Shown here piece by piece: positions 14,230 to 21,430 of a stretch of 34,416 nt of DNA (positions within the stretch are counted from its first letter, which is position 1; the number at the start of each line of letters is the position of its first letter). A model generated the notes under the pieces. The model was given only the letters and a program-made list of their open reading frames with translations, did not search any database and was not told the origin of the DNA. Origin of the DNA: Thermosulfurimonas sp. (GTDB lineage: Bacteria > Desulfobacterota > Thermodesulfobacteria > Thermodesulfobacteriales > Thermodesulfobacteriaceae); assembly GCA_015487645.1 (NCBI GenBank), contig WFPH01000204.1, positions 1 to 34,416 of the forward strand. Direction: 5' to 3'. Made by a program: the position numbers and the translations under genes.

Positions 14230-15688
14230 TGAAGAACTTGTATTCCCATAGCGGTAGCTCCCTGTCCGGGGAGACGGTCAGCTCAAAGCCATAACGGCTT
14301 TCGATTTCTCCCAGGTAATCCATCTCCTCGGCCAGGAATTCGGCCATTTCTGGGTGGAGTCGGATCTCGACTACCTTGCCCCGAATGTGAGGCCCCATGC
14401 GTTCTAGCCGACGGAAGATTTCGTAACCGATGGTCCGGCGGCTTTTGAGTCGCCCTTCGCCTCCACAGTGGGGGCACTTTTCGAGGAAGACCTCGTAAAG
14501 GGATTCCCGCCGCCGCTCACGGGTCATTTCCAGGAGGCCGAAGTCGGAAATGGGTTTGACGGCCGTCTTGGCCCGGTCGCGTTTGAGGGCCTCCTTGAGC
14601 GTCTGGTAAACCTCCTCCCGGTGCCCCGGGTCCTCCATGTCGATGAAGTCGATTACGATGAGGCCCCCGATGTTGCGCAACCGGAGCTGGTAGGCGATCT
14701 CGCGGGCGGCTTCGAGATTTGTCTTGAAGACGGTCTCCTCCAGGTCCTTTTTACCCACAAAGCGCCCGGTGTTAACATCAATGGCCGTGAAGGCCTCACA
14801 GGGTTCGATCACGATGAAACCTCCGGACTTCAGCCAGACCCGCGGAGAGAGGAGACGTTTGGGGTCCACCTCGAGGCCATAAGTCTCAAAGAGGTCACGG
14901 GGTCCCTCGTGGAGTTTTACGCAGCCTTTGAGATGCGGAGCCGCTCGGGAGAGAAATTCTAGGATCTTCTGGTATTCTTCCCGATTGTCGATGACCACCG
15001 AGGAGACCTCCCGGGTAAGGAGATCCCTTACGGCCCGCAGACTGGCCTCGAGTTCTTCGTAGACCAGGGCCGGGGCCTTCGCCCTTTCGGCCCGGCTGGA
15101 GATCTCTTCCCAGAGAGAGAGCAGGAACTCCATCTCCGGCCGGATCTCCTCCGCCGAAGCCCCTTCAGCCGCTGTCCGCACGATCCAGCCCGTGCCCTCG
15201 GGACGACACTCCTCAACAATTTTCCGCAAGCGTTCCCGCTCGGCTTCATCCTTAATTTTCCGGGAGATGCCGATATGACTCATGTAAGGCAGGTAGACCA
15301 GATAGTGTCCTGGCAGGGTAATATTGGTGGAGAGCCTGGCCCCTTTGGAGCCCACGGGCTCTTTGATGACCTGAACCAGGATCTCCTGCCCCTCCCGGAG
15401 AACTTCACAGAGGGCCTTCTCCGAAACGAAGACCGACTCTCCCAGAAGCTCCTCTCCCTCGAGAATGGGCAGGAAATCTCCTCCGTAAAGGAAGGCCGTG
15501 CGGGAAAGCCCCACGTCCACGAAGGCGGCCTTCATGCCCGGGAGTACCCGGACCACGCGCCCCTTGTAAATGTTGCCCACTACGCCTTTTTCCTTGGGGC
15601 GCTCCACATAGAATTCGACCAGCTGGCTTTCCTCGATCAGGGCGACCCTGGTCTCGTAAGGGGCGTAGTTGATGAGAAGCTCAGCCAA
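14210..15688 (-). CDS. rng: Ribonuclease G (Rne/Rng family)
   Basis: The 492-residue endoribonuclease would process 5S/16S rRNA precursors and mRNAs. The S1 RNA-binding domain is in the first 120 residues (VVGNIYKGRVVRVLPGMKAAFVDVGLSRTAFLY). The DNase I-like catalytic part carries AIDVNTGRFVG and GGLIVIDFIDM, with the two Mg-binding Asp, and TRERRRESLYEVF. The Zn-link CPHCGGEG forms the tetramer interface. There is no degradosome scaffold tail, as in RNase G rather than RNase E. The start is TTG at 15688, preceded by GGAGGAAGGTAGAGGAG and overlapping the TAA of a micro-ORF (TAATTG). A MobA-like or CafA alternative name applies to the same enzyme class only in the second case (CafA). Confidence 0.94.
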   Translation of the reverse strand: MAELLINYAPYETRVALIEESQLVEFYVERPKEKGVVGNIYKGRVVRVLPGMKAAFVDVGLSRTAFLYGGDFLPILEGEELLGESVFVSEKALCEVLREGQEILVQVIKEPVGSKGARLSTNITLPGHYLVYLPYMSHIGISRKIKDEAERERLRKIVEECRPEGTGWIVRTAAEGASAEEIRPEMEFLLSLWEEISSRAERAKAPALVYEELEASLRAVRDLLTREVSSVVIDNREEYQKILEFLSRAAPHLKGCVKLHEGPRDLFETYGLEVDPKRLLSPRVWLKSGGFIVIEPCEAFTAIDVNTGRFVGKKDLEETVFKTNLEAAREIAYQLRLRNIGGLIVIDFIDMEDPGHREEVYQTLKEALKRDRAKTAVKPISDFGLLEMTRERRRESLYEVFLEKCPHCGGEGRLKSRRTIGYEIFRRLERMGPHIRGKVVEIRLHPEMAEFLAEEMDYLGEIESRYGFELTVSPDRELPLWEYKFFIKNDRA

Positions 15689-15798
15689 TTACTCCTCTAC
15701 CTTCCTCCAGTTTCTCATAAAGCCAAAAATGGTAAAGCCAATGGCTGTAATAGCCAGGATAAAAAAACTATCAAAAGCGGATCACGAAGTTGATCCAA
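15689..15798 (-). CDS. Micro-ORF for a one-helix membrane peptide, intact only with a -1 shift at U UUU UUA
   Basis: A TTG at 15798 follows GGAGG with a 5-nt spacer. Frame 0 reads MDQLRDPLLIVFL and then, after the heptamer T TTT TTA (15766-15760), a low-value tail ending at 15715. A -1 shift at that heptamer continues with ILAITAIGFTIFGF and MRNWRKVEE to a TAA at 15689-15691, giving a 36-residue peptide with one hydrophobic helix followed by a basic end, a normal small membrane protein. That TAA overlaps the rng TTG start, which suggests coupling to rng. T TTT TTA is a canonical -1 slippery heptanucleotide; equally, the run of seven T may have lost one base by mutation or sequencing error. 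Which one is right cannot be told from this sequence. Confidence 0.45.
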
Positions 15799-15823
15799 TT
15801 TTTCCTCCGGCCAAATGATTATA

Positions 15824-16019
15824 ACGAGACCTTGGCATAATTCGATTCCCCTCCCTTTGGGAGGGGCTAGGGGAGGGTTTTTGCCCCCACCCAGCCCCCA
15901 GAGGGGGAGGAGCCTGAGTCCCCTCCCTCTGGGAGGGGTTAGGGAAGGGAGAAAACAACAAATTTTAATTCCCTCCCTGCTTCCTCGAGAGGGGGAGAGG
16001 AAATTTTGCAAAGATCTCT
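15824..16019. repeat. Dispersed MITE-like repeat, copy D (two units in tandem)
   Basis: The block begins ACGAGACCTTGGCATAATTC, then CCCCTCCCTTTGGGAGGGG and CCCCCAGAGGGGGAGG. A second CCCCTCCCTCTGGGAGGGG unit follows from about 15919, and the block ends GGAAATTTTGCAAAGATCTC just before the purine nucleoside phosphorylase stop. Read on the opposite strand the right end (GAGATCTTTGCAAAATTTCC) mirrors the left end. Together with the micro-ORF it accounts for the 331-bp gap between rng and the phosphorylase gene. Confidence 0.75.
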
Positions 16020-16844
16020 TCATAATTTTTCTATAAACCGCTCAATGAGGCGCGTCAAACGAGCTTCGGCGGCCTGGGCCTGGGCGATGACCTCTTCCAG
16101 CAAGATGGGCTGAAAGTTGTCCGGATCGTTCACGTTGGCGATCACCGAGACCCCCAGGACTTCCATTCCCGCGTGTACGGCCACGATGACCTCCGGCACG
16201 GTGGACATACCTACGGCATCGGCTCCGATGAGGCGCAGGAAGCGGGTTTCAGCCGGGGTCTCAAGACTCGGACCGGGGACGGCCACGTAAACGCCTTCCC
16301 GGATCTCTTCTTCGAGCTCGCGTGCGGCTTCCAGGAAGAGCTTGCGAAGGCGGGCGCTATAAGCCTGGGAAAGGTCCGGGAAACGCGGCCCCCAGTCCTC
16401 CCGGTTGGGACCACGTAGGGGATTGTCCGGGATGAGATTGATGTGATCCCGAATGAGCATGAGGTCTCCGGGGCGGAACTCCAGGTTTAGGCCTCCGGCA
16501 GCGTTCGAGACGATAAGGATCCTGGCCCCGAGAAGGCTCATGACCCGAAGAGGCAGAGTGATCTCCCTAGTAGAATAGCCTTCGTAATAGTGAAAACGTC
16601 CCCGAAAGGCCGCCACCCTTTGACCCGAAAGCTCTCCCACCAGTAGTTCTCCGGCGTGGCTCTCGACTGTGGAGATCGGAAAATGGGGAATCTCCCGGTA
16701 GGGAATCACGACTTCGGCTTTTATCCGTTCGCCGAGACCCGAAAGCCCTGTTCCCAGGACGATGAGGATCTCTGGTACGAAGGGGAGAGCCTCCTCCAGA
16801 AACTGGCGGGCCTCTTCCACTTTTTCGAAGTAGTTTTCAGCCAT
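16020..16844 (-). CDS. Purine nucleoside phosphorylase (trimeric, inosine/guanosine type)
   Basis: The 274-residue enzyme is predicted to split purine nucleosides with phosphate to base plus (deoxy)ribose-1-phosphate. Family motifs are ILIVLGTGLSGLGERI, IPHFPISTVESHAGELL, GRFHYYEGYS, SNAAGGLN, HINLIPDNPLRGPN, VPGPSLETPAETRFLR and GADAVGMSTVPEVIVAVHAGMEVLGVSVIANVN. These fit the PunA/PNP low-molecular-mass trimeric group rather than hexameric DeoD. The absence of the methylthioadenosine phosphorylase TDYD-type signature near the C-terminus argues for true PNP. The ATG lies inside the end of the upstream mscS gene (8 bp overlap), so the two are co-transcribed. Its role links with the deoxyribose-phosphate aldolase domain at 3205 in nucleoside catabolism. 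Confidence 0.9.
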   Translation of the reverse strand: MAENYFEKVEEARQFLEEALPFVPEILIVLGTGLSGLGERIKAEVVIPYREIPHFPISTVESHAGELLVGELSGQRVAAFRGRFHYYEGYSTREITLPLRVMSLLGARILIVSNAAGGLNLEFRPGDLMLIRDHINLIPDNPLRGPNREDWGPRFPDLSQAYSARLRKLFLEAARELEEEIREGVYVAVPGPSLETPAETRFLRLIGADAVGMSTVPEVIVAVHAGMEVLGVSVIANVNDPDNFQPILLEEVIAQAQAAEARLTRLIERFIEKL

Positions 16845-17739
16845 CTTGACCTCCGGCGAGGGATTTCAGGGCTTGAATGGCCTGTGGGGTTATAGTGCGA
16901 AGATGGAGATCCCTCTGCGGGAATGGAATTTCGATCCCGGCTTCAAGAAGAGCCCGGTGAATGGCGTAGTAATAATCGCTTTTGATCCCGGTTAGGGCTC
17001 GTTGAACTCTGGACTGGCGAATCCAGATCGTAAGCGAAAATTCCAGGGCGCTGTCTCCAAACCCCGTGAACCACACCTGGATGGGGTGCTCAGGATCCTC
17101 TTCCGTGAGGGGGAGGCGGCGGGCGGCCGCGGTAACCACTTCCTTTACCCTTTCGGGATCACTTCCGTAGGCTACCCCGAAGGGAATGTGTATCCTCCGC
17201 CAGTCGTCCTCGTAAGTCCAGGTGGAGATGCGTTTGGATATGAACTCCGAGTTGGGCACGATGAGGTCCTGCCCATCGAAGGTTCTCAAGATGGTGGAGC
17301 GCATGTTGATTTCCTTGACCACCCCCAAGGTCCCATCTTCCAGTTCCACCAGATCGCCCACCCGCAGGCTCCCCTCCGTAAGCAATATGATCCCGGAGAT
17401 GAAGTTGCTGGTGATGGTCTGGAGACCGAAACCGATGCCCACGCCCAGAGCCCCGAAGATGAGGCCCACCTGAGTCAGATTGAGCCCCGCGCTGGATAAA
17501 GCCACCAGAAGAAGGATAACGAGGAGGGCGTAGTAAATGAGGGTGGTCATGGAGTTTACCAGGCTGGGGGTAATATGGAACCGTTTTATCAGAAGCCTCT
17601 CCACTCGACGGCGGAAGTAGCGCAGGAGAAAGATTCCCAGGACCAGGACCAGAACGAGCTTCAGAAAGCCGAGAAGGGTGAAGGTGACCCCGCCGACCTG
17701 CCACAGAGGATAAGTGAGGATTTTTTTAAAGGATTCCAT
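16837..17739 (-). CDS. mscS: Small-conductance mechanosensitive channel (MscS family)
   Basis: The 300-residue protein has three predicted membrane segments (about 15-40, 60-85 and 88-115). TM3 is Gly/Ala-rich (GLIFGALGVGIGFGLQTITSNFISGIILL), the pore-lining helix signature of MscS. The beta domain follows (GDLVELEDGTLGVVKEINMRSTILRTFDGQDLIVPNSEFISKRISTW), then the alpha/beta C-terminal domain. It would open under membrane tension during hypo-osmotic shock. It is the first gene of the mscS-PNP pair and diverges from the FAH-family gene; the 70 bp between them hold no promoter I can call firmly. Confidence 0.93.
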   Translation of the reverse strand: MESFKKILTYPLWQVGGVTFTLLGFLKLVLVLVLGIFLLRYFRRRVERLLIKRFHITPSLVNSMTTLIYYALLVILLLVALSSAGLNLTQVGLIFGALGVGIGFGLQTITSNFISGIILLTEGSLRVGDLVELEDGTLGVVKEINMRSTILRTFDGQDLIVPNSEFISKRISTWTYEDDWRRIHIPFGVAYGSDPERVKEVVTAAARRLPLTEEDPEHPIQVWFTGFGDSALEFSLTIWIRQSRVQRALTGIKSDYYYAIHRALLEAGIEIPFPQRDLHLRTITPQAIQALKSLAGGQDG

Positions 17740-17809
17740 CTTAACTTAACGGGGGCGAGATTTTTGGATATCTTATCAATTCTAGCGGATTGTTGGAAGG
17801 GAGGGCACC

Positions 17810-18565
17810 ATGAAGATTTTACGTTTCCGCTGGCAGGAAAAGGACTGGTGGGGCCGGCTTGAAGGGGATCGGGTCTTTTCTCTTCCAGGGGTGCAGGGAG
17901 GGGCGAATCTTCCTGCGGAAGGGCTATCCCTTGCCGAGATCAAGGTCCTTGCCCCTACCATGCCCACCAAGATCGTGGCCGTGGGGCTTAATTACCGGGA
18001 TCACGCTCAGGAACTGGGTATGGAGATCCCGGAAGAGCCTTTGATCTTTCTCAAACCCCCCTCGGCGGTTATCGGTCCGGAGGATAATATCCGGTTGCCT
18101 GCGGAGGTGGGCCGGGTGGACTACGAGGCGGAGCTTGCGGTGGTGATAGGAAAAACCGCCCGGAAGGTTTCACCTTCCGAGGCCCGACGCTATATCCTGG
18201 GCTACACCTGTTTTAACGATGTTACGGCTCGGGATATCCAGCGTCGGGACGGGCAGTGGACCCGGGCTAAGAGCTTCGATACCTTTGCGCCCATCGGCCC
18301 CTGGATCGAAACCGATCTTGAACCCTCTGCTGTGAGGGTGAGGGCCTATCTCAACGGAAAACTCGTCCAGGACTCTTCTACGGAAAATCTCATTTTTTCC
18401 GTTTATGAACTGGTGAGCTTTATTTCACATGTGATGACTCTTTATCCCGGAGACGTGATCGCCACCGGGACCCCCCCGGGGGTAGGCCCCCTTTCGCCTG
18501 GAGATGTGGTGGAAGTGGAAGTGGAGGGTGTGGGACGGCTGGTAAATTTTGTAAGGGTGGAGTAA
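17810..18565 (+). CDS. Fumarylacetoacetate hydrolase (FAH) family protein
   Basis: The 251-residue protein has the FAH catalytic fold: KIVAVGLNYRDHAQELG, FLKPPSAVIGPEDNI, DYEAELAVVIGKTARKV (metal-binding E-x-E), YTCFNDVTARDIQRRDGQWTRAKSFDTFAPIGPW and VIATGTPPGVGPLSPGDVVEVEVEG. The size matches the short bacterial members, which act on acylpyruvates, oxaloacetate or 2-hydroxyhepta-2,4-diene-1,7-dioate-like substrates with Mg2+ or Mn2+. No aromatic degradation genes are nearby, so oxaloacetate decarboxylase or acylpyruvase housekeeping functions are more likely. The ATG at 17810 follows GAAGGGAGGG. Confidence 0.9.
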   Translation: MKILRFRWQEKDWWGRLEGDRVFSLPGVQGGANLPAEGLSLAEIKVLAPTMPTKIVAVGLNYRDHAQELGMEIPEEPLIFLKPPSAVIGPEDNIRLPAEVGRVDYEAELAVVIGKTARKVSPSEARRYILGYTCFNDVTARDIQRRDGQWTRAKSFDTFAPIGPWIETDLEPSAVRVRAYLNGKLVQDSSTENLIFSVYELVSFISHVMTLYPGDVIATGTPPGVGPLSPGDVVEVEVEGVGRLVNFVRVE

Positions 18566-18576
18566 ACTGGAAAATA

Positions 18577-19128
18577 ATGGGATTCCCCGCCGAAAATCTT
18601 CCTAAGTATACCTGGAAGGATTACTTCTCGTGGGAAGGGCGCTGGGAGCTCATCGAAGGCGTTCCTTATGCCATGACTCGCCTGCCCTCTTTTCGACATC
18701 AGATTATAAGCGGTCGTGTCCATGTAGAGTTGACGCGGGTTTTGCGAGATTGTCCCTCTTGGGTGGCTCTTCTTCCGGTGGATTGGAAGGTGGACGAACA
18801 CACGGTGTTGCAACCCGACAACCTCGTGGTTTGCGGAGGATTTCCGCCGGAACCCCCTTTGAAGACGCCTCCTGTTTTGGTTTTTGAGGTCTTATCCCCT
18901 TCCACCGAAATCAAAGACCGGCACCTGAAATTCAAAATTTACGAGAGAGCGGGGGTTAAGTATCCGGTGCTGGTGGATCCCGAAAGGGAGGAGGCGGAGA
19001 TTTTCAGGCTGGAAGAAGGCCGTTATCGCTTATGGTGTAAAGTTAGAAGGGAAAAAGTGGGTTTTGATCTCGGAGAGTGTGAAATAGAATTCCATTTTGG
19101 AAATATTTTCGAAGGAGGTCAGGGGTGA
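18577..19128 (+). CDS. Uma2 family (DUF820) endonuclease-like protein
   Basis: The 183-residue protein matches the Uma2 restriction-endonuclease-like family: YTWKDYFSWEGRWELIEGVPYAM, HTVLQPDNLVVC (catalytic Asp), PVLVFEVLSPSTEIKDRHLKFKIYERAGVKYPVLVDPE (Glu and Lys of the nuclease core). These proteins are abundant in cyanobacteria and thermophiles, often in many copies per genome, and their biological role is unknown. It begins 11 bp after the FAH-family gene, and its TGA overlaps the GTG of the next gene (GTGA), so it belongs to the same transcript. Confidence 0.88.
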   Translation: MGFPAENLPKYTWKDYFSWEGRWELIEGVPYAMTRLPSFRHQIISGRVHVELTRVLRDCPSWVALLPVDWKVDEHTVLQPDNLVVCGGFPPEPPLKTPPVLVFEVLSPSTEIKDRHLKFKIYERAGVKYPVLVDPEREEAEIFRLEEGRYRLWCKVRREKVGFDLGECEIEFHFGNIFEGGQG

Positions 19129-19571
19129 GCGGTCGGGTGGTGGCCCTTTCCATAAGCCGTGAAAAAGGCGTTCCTAAAGAGAATGTGTCTGAGGTTAGGA
19201 TCGTTGAGGGCTACGGGGTTGAAGGCGATGCCCACGGCGGGGCCTGGCATCGTCAGGTGAGCTTTCTCGATACGGCGACCCTGGAATGTATGCGCGAGAT
19301 CGTTGGTCGGGAAATCCGCCCGGGAGAGCTAGCCGAAAATGTAACCGTGGATCTAGATCTCTCCGAGGTGGAGGTTGGGGACCGGATCGTGGCCGGGGAG
19401 TGTCTTTTCGAGGTGACCCAGATCGGCAAGAAGTGCCATACCGGATGTGCCATCTTCCAGAGGGTGGGTCGCTGTGAGATGCGCAACCGGGGCATCTTCA
19501 CCCGGGTGCTCAAGGGCGGTCTTCTGCGCGTGGGCGACCCGGTAAAAATCTTGAAAGGAGGTATAAGCTGA
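19125..19571 (+). CDS. MOSC domain protein
   Basis: The 148-residue protein is essentially one MOSC domain, the module of molybdenum-cofactor sulfurase C-termini and YiiM-type proteins that carries or transfers sulfur to metal centres. Visible features are VVALSISREKGVPKENVSEVRIVEGYGVEGDAHGGAWHRQVSFLD, GELAENVTVDL, the VGDRIVAGECLFEVTQIGKKCHTGC segment with the conserved Cys, and LLRVGDPVKIL. It starts with GTG at 19125 after GAAGGAGG. The C-terminus overlaps the ahbD start. A link to molybdopterin or tungstopterin enzymes is plausible but there are none in the window. Confidence 0.88.
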   Translation: MSGRVVALSISREKGVPKENVSEVRIVEGYGVEGDAHGGAWHRQVSFLDTATLECMREIVGREIRPGELAENVTVDLDLSEVEVGDRIVAGECLFEVTQIGKKCHTGCAIFQRVGRCEMRNRGIFTRVLKGGLLRVGDPVKILKGGIS

Positions 19572-20650
19572 ATAGCCATCCTCACGCCCAAAAAGAAGGT
19601 CCTCAGTTCGTTCCCCGTCTGGTGGCCTGGGAGCTTACCCGATCCTGTAATCTGGATTGTGTACACTGTCGGGCGGCGGCTTCCCGTGGTCCCTATGAAG
19701 GGGAGCTTTCCACCGAGGAGTGCCTGCGGATTCTTTCCGAAATTGCCGCCGTGGGAAACCCTATTGTCATCCTCACGGGCGGGGAACCTCTTCTCCGGGA
19801 TGATCTTTTAGTGCTCGCCCGCAAGGCTCGGGAGCTGGGCCTGCGCCCGGTGCTGGCCACCAACGGCACTCTCCTTACCGAAGATCTGGCCCGCAAGCTC
19901 AAGGAGGCCGGTATCGCCCGGGCCAGCATAAGCCTTGACGGAGCGAGTCCCGAGGCCCACGACAACTTTCGGAAAATGCCCGGAGCTTTCGAGGGAGCCC
20001 TGCGGGGGATAGAGATCCTGAAGAAAGCGGGTATTCCCTTCCAGATCAACACCACGGTTACGGCCAAGAATCTTGAGGAACTGCCCAAAGTCCATGAACT
20101 GGCCAAGAAGCTCGGGGCCGTGGCCCATCATATTTTTCTTCTGGTGCCGGTGGGGCGGGGGAAGGAGTTGGCCGAAGAGAGCCTTCCGGCAGAGGTCTAT
20201 GAGAGGACTCTTCACTGGTTTTACGAGCAGCGAGAGTCCGCGGGGCTCCACCTTAAGGCCACCTGCGCCCCCCATTACTATCGTATCCTGCGCGAGCGGG
20301 CCCGGGCCGAGGGCAAACCGGTGACCATGGAGACCTTTGGGCTCGACGCCATCACGCGGGGGTGCCTGGCCGGGACGGGTTTCTGTTTCATCTCCCACCA
20401 AGGGGTGATCCAACCCTGCGGTTATCTTGAACTCAACTGCGGTTCCCTTCGGGAGAAATCTTTCCCTGAGATCTGGTGGCACTCCGAGATCTTCCAGCAT
20501 CTCAGGAACTTCAAGGGCTACAAAGGGAAATGCGGAAGGTGTGAGTATATCCGTGTGTGCGGGGGATGCCGGGCCCGGGCTTACGAGGCTACGGGCGACT
20601 ACCTGGAGGCCGAGCCCCTCTGCACTTACGAGCCCAAGAAGCCGGCCTAG
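19568..20650 (+). CDS. ahbD: Heme synthase AhbD (radical SAM/SPASM), apparent CTG start
   Basis: The radical SAM enzyme is predicted to decarboxylate two propionates of iron-coproporphyrin III, giving heme b, the last step of the siroheme-dependent heme pathway. From the CTG it has 360 residues: the N-terminal NSHPHAQKEGPQFVPRLVAWELTRS, the CNLDCVHC cluster motif (C27, C31, C34), GGEPLL, SLDG and a SPASM-like C-terminus with CGYLELNCG, CGRCEYIRVCGGCRAR and a final C. The first canonical start (GTG 19622) would cut off PRLVAWE. The CTG at 19568-19570 overlaps the MOSC stop (CTGA), and AAAGGAGGT at 19554-19562 sits 6 bases before it, an ideal ribosome-binding site. AhbC/NirJ relatives are the alternative; the HPHA..PRLVAWELTRSCN opening favours AhbD. 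Confidence 0.85.
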   Translation: MNSHPHAQKEGPQFVPRLVAWELTRSCNLDCVHCRAAASRGPYEGELSTEECLRILSEIAAVGNPIVILTGGEPLLRDDLLVLARKARELGLRPVLATNGTLLTEDLARKLKEAGIARASISLDGASPEAHDNFRKMPGAFEGALRGIEILKKAGIPFQINTTVTAKNLEELPKVHELAKKLGAVAHHIFLLVPVGRGKELAEESLPAEVYERTLHWFYEQRESAGLHLKATCAPHYYRILRERARAEGKPVTMETFGLDAITRGCLAGTGFCFISHQGVIQPCGYLELNCGSLREKSFPEIWWHSEIFQHLRNFKGYKGKCGRCEYIRVCGGCRARAYEATGDYLEAEPLCTYEPKKPA

Positions 20651-21366
20651 TCGAAAACCAGGACCTTCTCAAGGACGAAACGTATGCCGGCCTCGAGAAG
20701 GTCCTCCTCGCTGGCTTCGGACGGGTCCTCAAGATAGGGACACTCCAGCCTGCCCGCGAGGATCTCCTCCCGGAAGCGGGGAAGGTCGTAACAGGCTAGG
20801 AAGATGAGGTCGAGCTGGTCCGCCGTGAGAGGGGTTTCGGCGTGGCGTTGCCTTTGGGCCACCACTTTTCCGAAAAGATCGTTGAAGTGGAGGTAAGGCT
20901 CAAGCCCCTGTTCGGCGATGAAATCCCGCACCTTGATGGGGCGTTTTTCATAATGCCCTTTGCAATGGGTTTCCCGGATGATACGGTAGATTTCCTGGTG
21001 TTCCCCGGTTTCGGGATCCTCCCGGAGGTAACGTGCCAGGGGGTAGGTGCGGCAGGCCGAAGGTCGATCCTGATAGACCGAACAGCCTTCCGGTCTAAGG
21101 AAGGGGCAGGCGAAATCGTGAGGGTTCATATACACCGCCACCACCGGTAACTGGGTGACCTCTCCGATGTAGGCTTCGCCGTAGCGCTCGATGAACTCTT
21201 GAGGGGGGAGACCCAGGCCCCGACGAAGTCTCAGGAAGTCGTAGGGTGAAAGCACCAGGTGCACATCGTAACAGCATTTGTTGAAACAGGGCACTCCTGG
21301 GTGACAGGCAAAAACGATTTCGTCCTCCAGGCCAAGCTCTCTGGGATCGAATACCGGCTCTTCCAC
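20647..21366 (-). CDS. YkgJ-type cysteine-cluster protein
   Basis: The protein has 239 residues from a GTG at 21366. Cysteines fall in the YkgJ/CxxxCxxCC pattern: FACHPGVPCFNKCCYDVHLVLSPYDFLRL, FACPFLRPEGCSVYQDRPSACRTYPL and a later THCKGH. Such proteins are thought to bind zinc or an iron-sulfur cluster; the function is not established. The frame extends upstream to an ATG at 21432, but that extension crosses the plus-strand promoter, and GTG follows GGGAGA with a 5-base spacer and begins at the conserved VEEPVFDPRELGLEDEIVFACHPGVPC, so the GTG is preferred. It converges on ahbD with a 4-bp CTAG overlap. Confidence 0.85.
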   Translation of the reverse strand: MEEPVFDPRELGLEDEIVFACHPGVPCFNKCCYDVHLVLSPYDFLRLRRGLGLPPQEFIERYGEAYIGEVTQLPVVAVYMNPHDFACPFLRPEGCSVYQDRPSACRTYPLARYLREDPETGEHQEIYRIIRETHCKGHYEKRPIKVRDFIAEQGLEPYLHFNDLFGKVVAQRQRHAETPLTADQLDLIFLACYDLPRFREEILAGRLECPYLEDPSEASEEDLLEAGIRFVLEKVLVFD

Positions 21367-21369
21367 TTT

Positions 21370-21398
21370 TTGTCTCCCGTAAGATTTTGAGCTAAAAT
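21370..21398 (+). promoter_or_regulatory. Predicted sigma-70-type promoter for the 21431-pyrG operon
   Basis: TTGTCT (21370-21375) and TAAAAT (21393-21398) are spaced by 17 bp. The start of transcription would be near 21405, just before GGAGGT at 21410-21415. The element sits between the YkgJ-type gene and the divergent plus-strand operon. Confidence 0.5.
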
Positions 21399-21430
21399 AC
21401 CCTGGAAACGGAGGTAAGGGAAGCTCGCCC

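Noticed and set aside
15715..16023. 102-codon minus-strand frame between rng and the phosphorylase gene
   Set aside because: Most of it is translated repeat sequence; only its last 27 codons overlap the micro-ORF, and that frame 0 tail is not protein-like.
17740..17809. Promoters in the divergent mscS/FAH-family gap
   Set aside because: Several AT-rich hexamers exist, but none has a convincing -35/-10 pair with proper spacing on either strand.
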